Shown piece after piece: positions 1 to 8,151 of a stretch of 37,851 bases of DNA. A program made the translations under genes and the position numbers. How positions within the stretch are numbered: the first letter of the stretch is position 1; each line of letters starts with the position of its first letter. Below the pieces are notes generated by a model, which saw only the letters and a program-made list of their open reading frames with translations, was not told the DNA's origin and made no database searches. Source of the DNA: Devosia pacifica (GTDB lineage: Bacteria > Pseudomonadota > Alphaproteobacteria > Rhizobiales > Devosiaceae); NCBI RefSeq assembly GCF_014652635.1, contig NZ_BMZE01000003.1:705089-742939 (forward strand), read 5' to 3'.

Positions 1-290
1 GTCCAGACCAGCCGCTCGCGGTCGCGAACAGGCTCACCCTGAATGAGGAAGGCGTCGCCGTCGATCTCGATGCGGTCGCCGGGGCGCGGGGCTGGAACCT
101 CGGCAACACGCAGGTCGATCCCGGTGGACTCGGACCAGAGCCGGGCATCGCCGAAGTCTGTGATCGCATCCGCACGCCGGGCAACGACGCGCACCAGCAC
201 AGGCGCGCCGCCGTCGGCGATGTAGATCGCGTCCCGGCCGATGTTGGGATCCGCAAAGAGCGCGCTGACGGCAGCGGCGAAGGCGCTCAT
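1..290 (-). CDS. Phage head-tail joining protein, 3' part outside window
   Basis: The ATG at 290-288 overlaps the TGA of the DUF2190 gene by one base (TGATG). The frame stays open to the window edge, giving about 96 residues beginning MSAFAAAVSALFADPNIGRD. The part seen is a small soluble protein in which an N-terminal helix is followed by beta-rich segments such as RPGDRIEIDGDAFLIQGEP. Directly after the capsid and DUF2190 genes, this is where lambda-like phages keep the protein that joins the filled head to the tail (gpFII-like). The role is inferred from position and general look, not from a recognised motif. The gene is cut by the window edge, so its C-terminus is unseen. Confidence 0.6.
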   Translation of the reverse strand, partial: MSAFAAAVSALFADPNIGRDAIYIADGGAPVLVRVVARRADAITDFGDARLWSESTGIDLRVAEVPAPRPGDRIEIDGDAFLIQGEPVRDRERLVW

Positions 291-625
291 CAGAACGCCG
301 CGTTGAGCCGCACCCGGCCGATGGTGTCGCCCGCGCCGCTCGCCACCGCCTCGACGGCCACGCCGATCAGGGTATTGTCGGTAGCGACCGTGGTGCAGCG
401 CTTGTTGGTGTCGTCCCAATAGACCTTCGCGCCTGCGGCCCATGCCTGGCTGCCGACCTTGGTCAGGTCGAACACGCCGACGAGCGCGGTCTCGACGGTT
501 TCGCCGAGGGAGGCGGTGCCGGAAGCGACGCCGAAGATGGCACCGACGAGCAGGCCCTCGCCGGAGGCAACGGCATAGGGAGCGGTCAGGGTGATGGTGT
601 TGCCGGGCTGGAAGAAGTTTTTCAT
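290..625 (-). CDS. DUF2190 family capsid-associated protein
   Basis: This 111-residue protein starts MKNFFQPGNTITLTAPY. It is short, beta-rich and rich in Gly, Ala, Val and Thr, with the usual DUF2190 features: an N-terminal PG..I.....Y segment, a central GxxV.VFxLxK stretch and a C-terminal GVAVEAVASG segment. DUF2190 proteins lie next to the major capsid gene in many phages and are thought to act as head decoration or cement proteins; here the same order is seen (protease-capsid, DUF2190, joining protein). The start is a single ATG with a GAGG about nine bases upstream. The family call is good; the decoration role is known only by analogy. Confidence 0.82.
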   Translation of the reverse strand: MKNFFQPGNTITLTAPYAVASGEGLLVGAIFGVASGTASLGETVETALVGVFDLTKVGSQAWAAGAKVYWDDTNKRCTTVATDNTLIGVAVEAVASGAGDTIGRVRLNAAF

Positions 626-652
626 GGGGAGGATCCTCGTGGAAAGACGAAG

Positions 653-674
653 GGCGGCCCGATTGGACCGCCCG
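653..674 (-). other. Stem-loop between capsid and DUF2190 genes
   Basis: GGGCGG at 653-658 pairs with CCGCCC at 669-674. Two further inner pairs follow beyond one mismatch, leaving a short loop. It lies in the 77-base gap between the capsid fusion and DUF2190. On the minus (coding) strand it is followed by TTCGTCTTTCC, which is only mildly T-rich. It could be a leaky terminator or an mRNA processing or stability element that sets the ratio of capsid to decoration protein. This is a sequence observation only. Confidence 0.3.
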
Positions 675-702
675 CATGTCAGGGTTCAGCTTGGGGTGCA
701 GG

Positions 703-2778
703 TTATGCACCCGGGTTCTTGTAGAGACCGCGCCAGTCGATCGCCTTGGCGCCGAAGTCGAGGCGGCACTTGATCTCGACGCCGTCCACGTCGAAGCCGT
801 TGCGGGTCTCGATGTAGGCGCCCTGTTGCCCCTCGAGATAGGCGTACTCGATGGTGTCGATCTGGTTCGGGCTGGCCGCAAGATACCAGGCGGTCTCGCT
901 GGCGGCGTCGAGGCGCGGCTCGCTGATCGGCGCGAGCGTGCGGATCGACTGCGGCACGACGCTGGACGTCGCGGCGGGCACGAGGTTCTGCGCGACCAGC
1001 TGCTCGGCCTTCAGTTCCAGCGAGGCGGGCACGATCAGGAAGGCGGGGCGGACGTTCAGCACCGTCTTCTTGTCGAGACCCGTCTGCTTGGCCATCGCCG
1101 CCCGCGCCGCGCCCACCGCATCGACCGCCAGCGCCGTGCCGGTGCCGGCGAGGTTCTTGTGCGTGCTGTGGAAGAGCGCGTTGCCGTCGGCCATCGCCGG
1201 GTTGGCGGTGATGATGCCCCAGACCACGTCCGACTCGAGCTGGGCGATGGAGTTGCCGTACATCGCCGGGATCCGGGTGAAGGCGTCGAGATCGTCATTG
1301 ATCAGCGTCTGGCGGGTGATCGCGACCACCCGGCCATAGGTCTTGACCTTGTAGCTCTCCTTGCTCTCGCCCAGCGTCCCGCGCTTGAACTCGCCGCTTT
1401 CGCCGACCTCCAGCAGCTGCGGCGCCTCGCCGAGCTGCACCCGGTGCATCGCCTTGAAGTCGGTGGCGAGCACCTGGCGGCAGAACAGCATAAAGGTGCG
1501 GGGATAGGCCTCGTAGGCCTGCCGCAGGGTCTTGTTGGTCACCGCCGACAGGATCTCGGGGAAGTCCGAGGTCGAATGCAGCGCCCGCGTCGCCACCTCG
1601 TCGCGCGACAGGCCGCGCGTGTTTACCCCGGCATTGCCGAGGCTTTCGCGGGCCAGTTCCAGCAGGGTCATGCCGCGATACTGGCGCGCGGCGTCCTCGA
1701 GCTGGAACAGCGTCGGGCTATAGCGATGCAGCAGCGCGTTCGCCACCGCGTCGCGGCGGGTGATGCGCTCGTCCCGGCCGCCGAGCGGGACGGAGACATG
1801 GCCGAAGGTCCGGGTCTCATCGGACTTGGCGGCGACCTGATCGAGGATCAGGCGGCGGGACTCGTCCACGCTGACGCCGCGCTTGACCAGATCCTCGGCG
1901 AAGCCGCGCTCGAGGTTCAGCCGCCCGGCCAGATCGTAGATGGTGGAGACGCGGTCGCGCTCGGCCTCGCGGGCGCGGGTGGCGACCGCCTCGGTGTCGG
2001 GCGCGGAAGTTGCCTGCGTCTTCGGCTGGCTGCGCGTCTCACTTGCGCGGACCTTCGGTTCGCTGGCGGCGACCTTCGGTTCGGGCGCAGCCACATTCGG
2101 CTCGGTCATGGGGGTGTCCTCGGTTTCGACCGGCTCGGTCGGCTGGGTGGTGGCGGGGGTTGCGGCGTCGCGCGCCGGGGTCTGGGTCTTGTCCGTCATC
2201 GGGAATGCTCCTTGCTCTGTGGGGGCGTCCCGGCGGTGGAGGACGCAGTCGTGAAGGGGGTGCTGGGCGCGGAAGCCCGCGGCGGGGTCGGCCCCGACCG
2301 CGACGGCGGAGACCTCGAACGGCGTCCAGTCCACCGCCCGCCAGAGTTCGCGCGCAGCCTCGGGTTTCGAGACCTCGAAGCGGTGGACCTGGTAGCCGAT
2401 GGAGACCGCGCGGATGTGCCCGGCCTGGATGTCGCGCCAGATCGGCTCGACATCGGCACGCTCGCTGATCCGCACCAAGGCGATGCCGCGCCCGTTCTCG
2501 ATCCGGGCCGAGCCCGGCACGACCGAGCCGATCACCGCGTCGAGCGTGTCGAGCTCATGCACCTTCAGGAACGGCGCGCCCGCGTTCAGCCGGTCGAGCC
2601 GGACATGGGCGGGGTCGAGGCTCAGCTCCTCGTCATAGGGCTCGCCGAAAAAGGTCGCGCGGCGGACCCGCGCCCCTGCCGACCAGACCACCTCGACGGT
2701 GCGGGTGTCGGCATCGGCCGTGTTCGGCGCAAGCTCCGCCGACCGGCGCAGGGCCGGCAGTTCAATCATCGTGTCCAT
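703..2778 (-). CDS. Prohead protease / major capsid protein fusion
   Basis: This 691-residue protein has two parts. Residues 1-172 look like an HK97-type (U35) prohead protease: it has a FFGEPYDEELS core, His74 in FLKVHELDTLDAVIGSV and Ser126 in HIRAVSIGY, the expected His/Ser pair. A linker at about 180-250, rich in Pro, Thr, Glu and Lys, carries near-repeats of EPKVAAS. The remainder matches a Mu gpT-like major capsid protein. The fusion puts protease and shell protein in one chain, probably released by self-cleavage in the linker, which may serve as the scaffold (inferred). The frame is open upstream to 2976, but ATG 2778 has AGGA in front and begins the conserved part. The gene lies between the portal and DUF2190 genes. 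Confidence 0.88.
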   Translation of the reverse strand: MDTMIELPALRRSAELAPNTADADTRTVEVVWSAGARVRRATFFGEPYDEELSLDPAHVRLDRLNAGAPFLKVHELDTLDAVIGSVVPGSARIENGRGIALVRISERADVEPIWRDIQAGHIRAVSIGYQVHRFEVSKPEAARELWRAVDWTPFEVSAVAVGADPAAGFRAQHPLHDCVLHRRDAPTEQGAFPMTDKTQTPARDAATPATTQPTEPVETEDTPMTEPNVAAPEPKVAASEPKVRASETRSQPKTQATSAPDTEAVATRAREAERDRVSTIYDLAGRLNLERGFAEDLVKRGVSVDESRRLILDQVAAKSDETRTFGHVSVPLGGRDERITRRDAVANALLHRYSPTLFQLEDAARQYRGMTLLELARESLGNAGVNTRGLSRDEVATRALHSTSDFPEILSAVTNKTLRQAYEAYPRTFMLFCRQVLATDFKAMHRVQLGEAPQLLEVGESGEFKRGTLGESKESYKVKTYGRVVAITRQTLINDDLDAFTRIPAMYGNSIAQLESDVVWGIITANPAMADGNALFHSTHKNLAGTGTALAVDAVGAARAAMAKQTGLDKKTVLNVRPAFLIVPASLELKAEQLVAQNLVPAATSSVVPQSIRTLAPISEPRLDAASETAWYLAASPNQIDTIEYAYLEGQQGAYIETRNGFDVDGVEIKCRLDFGAKAIDWRGLYKNPGA

Positions 2779-2809
2779 GAAGGTCAGTCCTGTTGGTCGG
2801 CCTGTGGCC

Positions 2810-4327
2810 TCAGTCGGTTTCCGCGTCAGCGGTCGGGTCAGCCGCGGCCGGATCATTCGCCGGGTCGCTGGTCTGGGCGCTGCCGGTCTTGGTGACCCGG
2901 CGCGGATCGCTGTCGAGCACCAGCCCCAGCTCGTCGAGCCTGGCGTTAGTCGCGGCGATCTCGGCCAGCACCGCATCGGGATTGTGGCCCTGCCGGGCGA
3001 TGGCCTGCGCCAGCGTCATGGTGCCGGAGCGGATCGCCAGCAGGTCGGCCATCGCGTCCTTGTAGGGATCGACGGCGTCGAACTTCGGCGGCGACCATTC
3101 CACCGGCACATCCGGTGTCGGGATCTGGCCTGCCACCCATGCGGCCTCCGTGAACCAGCGCCAGACCGGGGCGCAGAACATCGGGATGAACAGCTGCCAC
3201 TGCACCGCGTCGATCTGGCGGCGGAACTCGACGAGCCCGGCCCGGATCGAGGAATAGTTCACCTGGCTGAGATCGCCGGTCAGCAGCTCGTAGGGCACCC
3301 GGAACCCGGCCGAGATCGTGTGCAGGCTCGCCCGCTTGTATTCACCGTAGCCGCCGGTCGCCGAGGGCTGGTTGAAGCGGATGTCCTTGCCGCCGCGGGC
3401 ATAGGCGATCAGCCCCGGCTCAAACTGCTCGACCCGGTTCCCGTCGGCATCGACCACCGAGGGCGCGATGCCCTGCTGCGCCTCGTCGTCGCCGAAGACG
3501 ATGGCGGTGACGCAGGCTTCGGTCTTCTTGCGGACCAGTTCGGCCACCTCGTAATCGTCGAGATCGCGCAAGCTGCGGATCACCGGCGCACCCCAGGGGA
3601 CGCCGCGCGCCTGCGTGCGCTGCTTCTCATAGACGTGGGCGATCTCGGTCGCCGGGATCGGGCGGCTCTGCAGACCGTTCTGCAAGGCCCCATAGGCGTC
3701 GCCCGGATGCTCGGCATGCAGCCAGTAGGCCCGGCGCTTTCCGACCGGGTCGAACTCGATCCCCTGCACGAGGCGTCCCGCGCCGAGGGCTCCGGACTTG
3801 GTGGCGTCGAGGAAGTCGGCCTCCAGCACCTGCAACTGCAGCGGCACGGGCAGACCGTCGCTGGCGCGCCGCAAACGGCGGCGCACCAGAACCTCGCCCG
3901 CCTCGACCATCTCGCGGCAGATCAGCGTCTGCAGACCATAGAAGTCGAGCTGTCCGTCGGCGTCGCACTCCGCCGTCCAGCGTTCGAAGAGGGCGTCAAC
4001 CTTCCGGTCGAGCGTGTCGTCACCACTGGCGGCGCGCGGCATGATGCCTGCGCCGATGATGTTGTTGACCAGCACCGCCACGGCTTTCGCCGCATGCGGG
4101 TTGTTGCGCACGAGATCGCGCATCCGATCACGCAACAGCGCCCCGGCCACGCCGATCTCGGTGTCGGCCGAGGATCCCGGCGCGCGCCAGCCCTCCGTGC
4201 GCCGCCCGCGCGCGGCGCCGTCATAGCCCCGCGTCAGGGTCTCGAAGACCTGCCGCGCCATCATGCGGCGGGCCGCCATGCGCGGCGCCACCGTGGCGAT
4301 GGCATGGTCGAACCAGGTCACCGACAT
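2810..4327 (-). CDS. Phage portal protein, lambda gpB family
   Basis: This 505-residue protein would form the dodecameric portal at the capsid vertex, through which DNA is packaged and to which the tail joins. Family traits seen: an N-terminal segment with NNPHAAKAVAVLVNNIIGAGI at about residues 75-95; a central LEADFLD...G.EFD..G.R.AYW.....P region; VPYELLTGDLSQVNYSSIRAGL, which is typical of lambda-type portals; and a charged, disordered C-terminus rich in Asp, Ala and Pro. ATG 4327 overlaps the stop of the gpW gene as TGATG, so I chose it over the GTG one codon upstream. The gene lies between gpW and the protease-capsid fusion, the usual lambda-like order. Confidence 0.92.
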   Translation of the reverse strand: MSVTWFDHAIATVAPRMAARRMMARQVFETLTRGYDGAARGRRTEGWRAPGSSADTEIGVAGALLRDRMRDLVRNNPHAAKAVAVLVNNIIGAGIMPRAASGDDTLDRKVDALFERWTAECDADGQLDFYGLQTLICREMVEAGEVLVRRRLRRASDGLPVPLQLQVLEADFLDATKSGALGAGRLVQGIEFDPVGKRRAYWLHAEHPGDAYGALQNGLQSRPIPATEIAHVYEKQRTQARGVPWGAPVIRSLRDLDDYEVAELVRKKTEACVTAIVFGDDEAQQGIAPSVVDADGNRVEQFEPGLIAYARGGKDIRFNQPSATGGYGEYKRASLHTISAGFRVPYELLTGDLSQVNYSSIRAGLVEFRRQIDAVQWQLFIPMFCAPVWRWFTEAAWVAGQIPTPDVPVEWSPPKFDAVDPYKDAMADLLAIRSGTMTLAQAIARQGHNPDAVLAEIAATNARLDELGLVLDSDPRRVTKTGSAQTSDPANDPAAADPTADAETD

Positions 4328-4536
4328 CACCGATCCCCGCGCGAGAAGCCCGCAAGCCCCGCCACGGGCAGCGGCCGCGTCGTTCCCGCGATGGCGCGTT
4401 CGATGATGCGGATGCGCGCCAGCAGATCCTCGGCCGAGCCGTAGTCCACCGACTTGCCGTCATAGCTGACGCGGGTCGTGCCGCTGGCATAGGCCCGGCG
4501 CAGCGCCGAGAGCTCGGTTTCCGTCCAGTCCGTCAT
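4327..4536 (-). CDS. gpW-family head-tail connector
   Basis: The 69-residue protein begins MTDWTETELSALRRAYASG and has the family pattern: an N-terminal helix, a short beta hairpin (TRVSYDGKSVDYGSAEDL) and a long second helix (LLARIRIIERAI). Lambda gpW is about 68 residues and is added to the filled head before the tail attaches; this copy has the same length, fold pattern and position between terminase and portal. The stop overlaps the portal ATG, which suggests coupled translation. Confidence 0.88.
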   Translation of the reverse strand: MTDWTETELSALRRAYASGTTRVSYDGKSVDYGSAEDLLARIRIIERAIAGTTRPLPVAGLAGFSRGDR

Positions 4537-4579
4537 TGCTGCCTTCCTTGCCGGGCCTCGCGGCCGTCACGCCACTGGC

Positions 4580-6595
4580 CTAAAACCACCCTCCACGCCG
4601 CCCGAGCCAGTCGGAGCGGCGTTTGCCCTGCGGGGCCTGTCCCGGTCGGTTGATCTGCCCCGCCGGATCACTGTCGGTCGGCACCGCCCCGAGCTGATCC
4701 TCGAGGTCGCGCCATTTTTCGTCCGGCCAACGGTCCGCACCGGCGATCCAGGCGGCGGCGCGGGCGTAGACCCGGCAGTCCAGCGCCTCGTTGCGCTCGC
4801 GCAGCTTCTGCCATTCCAGCTTGGCAAAGCCCCGTTTCGTGCGCACCGTTACCAGCTGTTCGGCCACGACCTGTTTCAACCATTCGCTCTCCACCCATGT
4901 CGGCAGGTGGATGGTGCCGGGCGGAAACGCCGCGCCCTCGGCGCGTTCTTCTTCCGTCGGCCGCGCCAGCCGCAGGAAGCGGTAGGTCTCGGCCTTGAAG
5001 GTCGACACCGCCACCGTCCAGAGCCGCGCCCCGCGCCGCAGGCGTTTGCCGCCCTCGGTCGCATCGACGAAGGTCGGGCCCGAGACCGGGCTCGAGCGAT
5101 TGAAGCCTTCGACACCCTTCACCGGCGAAACCTGTGCAAACCCGGCCTTGCGCGACCAAGCGTAGACGGCCGGAGCCTCGTAGCCGGTGTCGATGGCGAG
5201 ACGCGCGATCCTGAGATGCGCGCAGCCTTCGTGCGGCCAGCTTCGATCCAGCAGCGCGGTCAGGTCGCCCCACGCCTCATGCCGATCCGGTCCGCCCTCG
5301 ATCACGACATGATCGACGAGCCAGGACTCCAACCCACGGCCCCAGGCCCAGACATCGACCTCGATCCGGTCCTTCTGGACGTCCGCCCCGGCGGTCAGGA
5401 ACAACCCGCCTGCCGGCACCGTGCCCGGTTTCCACGCCTCGCGGCGGTCGTAGAGCCGCTGCCAGTCGGGGGCTTCCCCCGCCTCGACCCATGTCTCGCC
5501 GAGGATCGTGTTGCGGAACGCCTTGATCGCCTCGTCCGACCCTTGGGCCGCCTCCCAGCCACGGGCGATGCGCGGCCAGCTGAGCCAGCCCACCGGCGAA
5601 TAGAGCGCCGAGAGGTGGTAGCCGACCGTGGTCGGATCGGCGGCCGTGGCGGTCGCCCGCCATTCGCCGCCCTCCAGCATCGCCGTCTTGTGGTGCTCGG
5701 CGATGGGCTGATCGCAGCCCTCGCAATGATATTCGGCTGTCTCCGGCTTGCCCTTCTGCCAGCGCAGCCGGTCGAATTTCAGCCACTGCATCACGCCGCA
5801 ATGCGGGCACGGCACGAAGAACCGCCGCTGGTCGCTGGCCTCGAATTCCCGCTCGATGCGGGACAGCCCCCGGATGGTGGGCGTCGAGACCAGCAGCACC
5901 TTGCGCCGGTGGGCGAAGGTCAACGACCGCGCTTCCGCCAGCGTGACCGGATCGCCTTCCTCGTCGGCCGAGGCCGGATAGGCATCGACCTCATCGAGAA
6001 AGATGTAGCGCGCGGGGGTCGAGCGCAGCCCGACCGCCGAGTTGGCCCCGGCCATGATCAGGATGCCGCCCGCAAACTCCTTGGACAGCATCGTGTTGCC
6101 CGCGTCGCGGGACCGGGCCGGTTTGACCCGCTCCCGCAGCTCGGGGCTCTCGTCGATCAGCGGATCGATCCGCTGGCGCGAGTTGCGCTTGGCCAGTTCC
6201 ACCGTCGGCTGGACCGCCAGCATCGGCCCCGGCGCCTGGTGGATGACGAAGCCGATCCAGTTGTTGCCCGCCTCGGTCGCGCCGACCTGCGCCGCCTTCA
6301 TGAACACCACCCGCTGCGTGGCATCGCCCGGCGACAGCCGATCCATGATCTCGCGCATGTAGGGCGTGCGGATCGTGCGATACCGCCCCGGCTCGGCCGA
6401 GGCGCGGCCCGAGAGCATCCGGTGCCGGTCGGCCCATTCCGACACGGTCAGATCCGGGTCGGGCCTGAGCCCGCTGCCCCAGGCGCGCAGGATCTCCGCC
6501 GCGCCGTCGAACCCGGTCAGGGCATCGCCATCACCGTGATTGTCACCTGAAGTCGGGCCGGACCTCGGCGAGTTCGTCGAGGTGGGCACGGACAT
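4580..6595 (-). CDS. Terminase large subunit, GpA family
   Basis: This 671-residue protein is the packaging motor and cos/headful nuclease. Its ATPase domain has a Walker A-like MKAAQVGATEA at 99-109 and an acidic Walker B, FLDEVDAYP, with Asp201 and Glu202. STPTIRGLSRIE at 237-248 acts as the coupling segment. A zinc knuckle formed by CPHC (263-266) and CEGC (291-294) is typical of the GpA family. The C-terminal half is the nuclease domain, with LTAGADVQKDRIEVDVWAW near its start. The ATG at 6595 lies 53 bases inside the small-subunit gene, but it has a strong GGAG five bases upstream and is the only ATG before the conserved domain. Length is normal for the family. Confidence 0.94.
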   Translation of the reverse strand: MSVPTSTNSPRSGPTSGDNHGDGDALTGFDGAAEILRAWGSGLRPDPDLTVSEWADRHRMLSGRASAEPGRYRTIRTPYMREIMDRLSPGDATQRVVFMKAAQVGATEAGNNWIGFVIHQAPGPMLAVQPTVELAKRNSRQRIDPLIDESPELRERVKPARSRDAGNTMLSKEFAGGILIMAGANSAVGLRSTPARYIFLDEVDAYPASADEEGDPVTLAEARSLTFAHRRKVLLVSTPTIRGLSRIEREFEASDQRRFFVPCPHCGVMQWLKFDRLRWQKGKPETAEYHCEGCDQPIAEHHKTAMLEGGEWRATATAADPTTVGYHLSALYSPVGWLSWPRIARGWEAAQGSDEAIKAFRNTILGETWVEAGEAPDWQRLYDRREAWKPGTVPAGGLFLTAGADVQKDRIEVDVWAWGRGLESWLVDHVVIEGGPDRHEAWGDLTALLDRSWPHEGCAHLRIARLAIDTGYEAPAVYAWSRKAGFAQVSPVKGVEGFNRSSPVSGPTFVDATEGGKRLRRGARLWTVAVSTFKAETYRFLRLARPTEEERAEGAAFPPGTIHLPTWVESEWLKQVVAEQLVTVRTKRGFAKLEWQKLRERNEALDCRVYARAAAWIAGADRWPDEKWRDLEDQLGAVPTDSDPAGQINRPGQAPQGKRRSDWLGRRGGWF

Positions 6596-7103
6596 GTTTC
6601 TCCAGAACCTTCTGCATCGCGGCCGGCTCGACGCCCAGATCGGCCGCCATCAGCGCCGCCGCGCGCGCAGGCCAGTTCACCCACGCGTCCCGCTCCTCCC
6701 GCGCCAGCCGGAACACCAGCGCCAGCGCGCGGGCCCGCTCGATCAACTCCCCCTTCAGCTTCTGGAGCCGGATGCGCCGCTCCTGCGCCTTCAGCACCTC
6801 GTTGGCGGTCTTGGCCTGCAGGAACGTGGTGCCGCCACCGACGGCCGGGACAGCCAGCCCCTGTTCGCGCAGGGTGTCGCCGACGGCGGCCACGGCCGCC
6901 TCGGGGACAGGCTTCAGCTTGGGCGCGGGCGGCTTGCGGGTCTTGGACGGGTCGGTTGTTTCCGCCCGGCGCGCATCGCTGGTCACGGCGTCGATGCTGC
7001 CATCGGCGAACAGCACCAGCCGCTCGGCCGCCTTCGCCTTCTGGATCGCGCCGCGCGACAGCCCGGCATGGGCGGCATACTGGCGCTCGCTCATGCCCTG
7101 CAT
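6543..7103 (-). CDS. Terminase small subunit / DNA-packaging protein
   Basis: The 186-residue protein begins with a predicted helix-turn-helix (MSERQYAAHAGLSRGAIQKAKAAERLVL), as in Nu1/gp1-type small terminase subunits that bind the pac/cos site. A Pro/Lys linker (about 50-70) follows, then a helical, coiled-coil-like segment (AKTANEVLKAQERRIRLQKLKGELIERARAL) suited to oligomerisation. It lies immediately upstream of, and overlaps, the large subunit. GGAG seven bases before ATG 7103 supports the start. Family members vary widely in sequence, so the call rests on the HTH plus context. Confidence 0.82.
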   Translation of the reverse strand: MQGMSERQYAAHAGLSRGAIQKAKAAERLVLFADGSIDAVTSDARRAETTDPSKTRKPPAPKLKPVPEAAVAAVGDTLREQGLAVPAVGGGTTFLQAKTANEVLKAQERRIRLQKLKGELIERARALALVFRLAREERDAWVNWPARAAALMAADLGVEPAAMQKVLEKHVRAHLDELAEVRPDFR

Positions 7104-7120
7104 CGGCGGCTCCGATTATC

Positions 7121-7154
7121 ATTCAGATTCAGGTGCTTATTCAGTTGATAAGCA
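7121..7154. promoter_or_regulatory. Operator-like repeat between divergent genes
   Basis: In the 109-base gap between the terminase operon (minus) and the 7213 gene (plus) there is a perfect inverted repeat, TGCTTAT (7134-7140) and ATAAGCA (7148-7154), with a 7-base spacer. It extends to 9 bp with one G-T pair. It overlaps three copies of ATTCAG at 7121, 7127 and 7139, spaced by 6 and 12 bases. The arrangement suits a dimeric regulator controlling both directions, perhaps the early/late switch. Function is inferred. Confidence 0.4.
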
Positions 7155-7212
7155 TCGCGGACAGAGCGAACACGGATGCAGGACGATGCAACCCGACCAC
7201 GGAGCCACCAAG

Positions 7213-7437
7213 ATGACCCGCCGCGCGACCGACGACTCCAAGGCCCTCGACGCCTTCCTCGCCACCAAGTTCGAGATCGACGCAATGCTGGAGCGGCTCG
7301 CCGCCCTCAGCGCGGACCATTTCGAGACCAGCCCCGACGAGGTCAACTGGGGGCACGTCGGCACCCTGAACCACTACCGCGCCAAGCTGCGCGAGATCAC
7401 CGACATGGCGTTCCGCGAAGGCGAACACGCCGAGTGA
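7213..7437 (+). CDS. Small conserved hypothetical protein
   Basis: The product has 74 residues, acidic and helical, beginning MTRRATDDSKALDAFLATKF. I recognise no domain. ATG 7213 has GGAG ten bases upstream; an in-frame ATG at 7186 lacks a clear ribosome site. It reads opposite to the phage operons and is followed 91 bases later by the DUF3489 gene on the same strand, so the pair may be one transcript. Codon use is like that of its neighbours, so the gene is probably real. It may be a regulatory or accessory phage protein, but nothing in it shows a function. Confidence 0.6.
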   Translation: MTRRATDDSKALDAFLATKFEIDAMLERLAALSADHFETSPDEVNWGHVGTLNHYRAKLREITDMAFREGEHAE

Positions 7438-7457
7438 GAGGAACCACTCCGGGTCTC

Positions 7458-7475
7458 GCCCGCCGACTGGCGGGC
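7458..7475 (+). other. Short perfect hairpin between 7213 gene and DUF3489 gene
   Basis: GCCCGCC (7458-7464) and GGCGGGC (7469-7475) form a perfect 7-bp stem with a GACT loop. There is no T run, so it is not a typical terminator. It may protect the 3' end of the first message or set expression of the second gene. Confidence 0.3.
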
Positions 7476-7528
7476 TCGGCCTCGTAGCAGGGTTCGCATC
7501 CCGCGCGCCCCGATACGGAGACGACCCG

Positions 7529-8098
7529 ATGACTAAACTTTCCGATACGCAAGCGATCATCCTGAGCGCCGCTGCGCAGCGCGAGGACCGCATCGCCCTG
7601 CCGCTGCCCGAGAGCCTGCGCGGCGGTGCCGCCGCCAAGGTGGTCGGCGCGATGCTCGCCAAGGGCTTCCTCGAAGAGGTCGATGCGAACATGCACAACG
7701 GCGAACCCGTCTGGCGCGAGACCGGCGATGGCCACGGCGTCACGCTGGTCGCGACCGACGCGGGCCTCGCTGCCATCGGCAAGCCCGAGGACGCGAACAG
7801 CGCGCCCACCGGCGCCAACGAACCGCCGAGCGACGCGCCCGCGCCGGATACCGCCACCGAACCCCAAGGCGGGCCCAAGGCGCGCACGCCGCGCGAGGGC
7901 ACCAAACAGGCCGCCCTGATCGCCATGCTGCGCGCCCCGGAAGGCGCCACCATCGACGAGATCGCCACCGCACTCCAATGGGCTGGTCACACGGTCAGGG
8001 GCGCGATGGCCGGAGCGCTGAAAAAGAAGCTCGGGCTTGAGGTGACCTCGGAGAAGATCGAGGGGCGCGGACGGGTCTACAAGTTGCCCGCCGCTTGA
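7529..8098 (+). CDS. DUF3489 domain protein
   Basis: The 189-residue protein has an N-terminal domain at 1-85 (KLSDTQAIILSAAAQRED....LPESLRGGAAAKVVGAMLAKGFLEE) that looks like a winged helix. A Pro/Ala/Thr linker (90-125) leads to a C-terminal DUF3489 domain at about 125-187 (KQAALIAMLRAPEGATIDEIATALQW..HTVRGAMAG.LKKKLGL), also winged-helix-like. DUF3489 proteins occur in alphaproteobacterial phages and islands and are thought to bind DNA; the target is unknown. ATG 7529 follows GGAGACGACCCG, an acceptable ribosome site. It lies alone with the 7213 gene on the plus strand, which suggests a regulatory role (inferred). Confidence 0.78.
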   Translation: MTKLSDTQAIILSAAAQREDRIALPLPESLRGGAAAKVVGAMLAKGFLEEVDANMHNGEPVWRETGDGHGVTLVATDAGLAAIGKPEDANSAPTGANEPPSDAPAPDTATEPQGGPKARTPREGTKQAALIAMLRAPEGATIDEIATALQWAGHTVRGAMAGALKKKLGLEVTSEKIEGRGRVYKLPAA

Positions 8099-8123
8099 CG
8101 CACGTGGACCCGACGAGAAAACG

Positions 8124-8148
8124 ACCGCCGTCCCTCGGGGTCGGCGGT
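8124..8148 (-). terminator. Rho-independent terminator of the minus-strand operon
   Basis: ACCGCCG (8124-8130) and CGGCGGT (8142-8148) pair perfectly, with inner CCC/GGG pairing. On the minus strand the stem is followed by CGTTTTCTC. It lies in the 53-base gap between the convergent DUF3489 and 8152 genes and would end the minus-strand early transcript. It may also act weakly on the plus strand. Confidence 0.55.
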
Positions 8149-8151
8149 TGC

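Noticed and set aside
676..2895. Long plus-strand frame opposite the protease-capsid gene
   Set aside because: It has the Arg/Leu/Asp-rich composition of an antisense shadow of a GC-rich gene, no ribosome site and no known motif. The same holds for 2699-4444, 4907-6550, 13922-15808 and 16802-18562.
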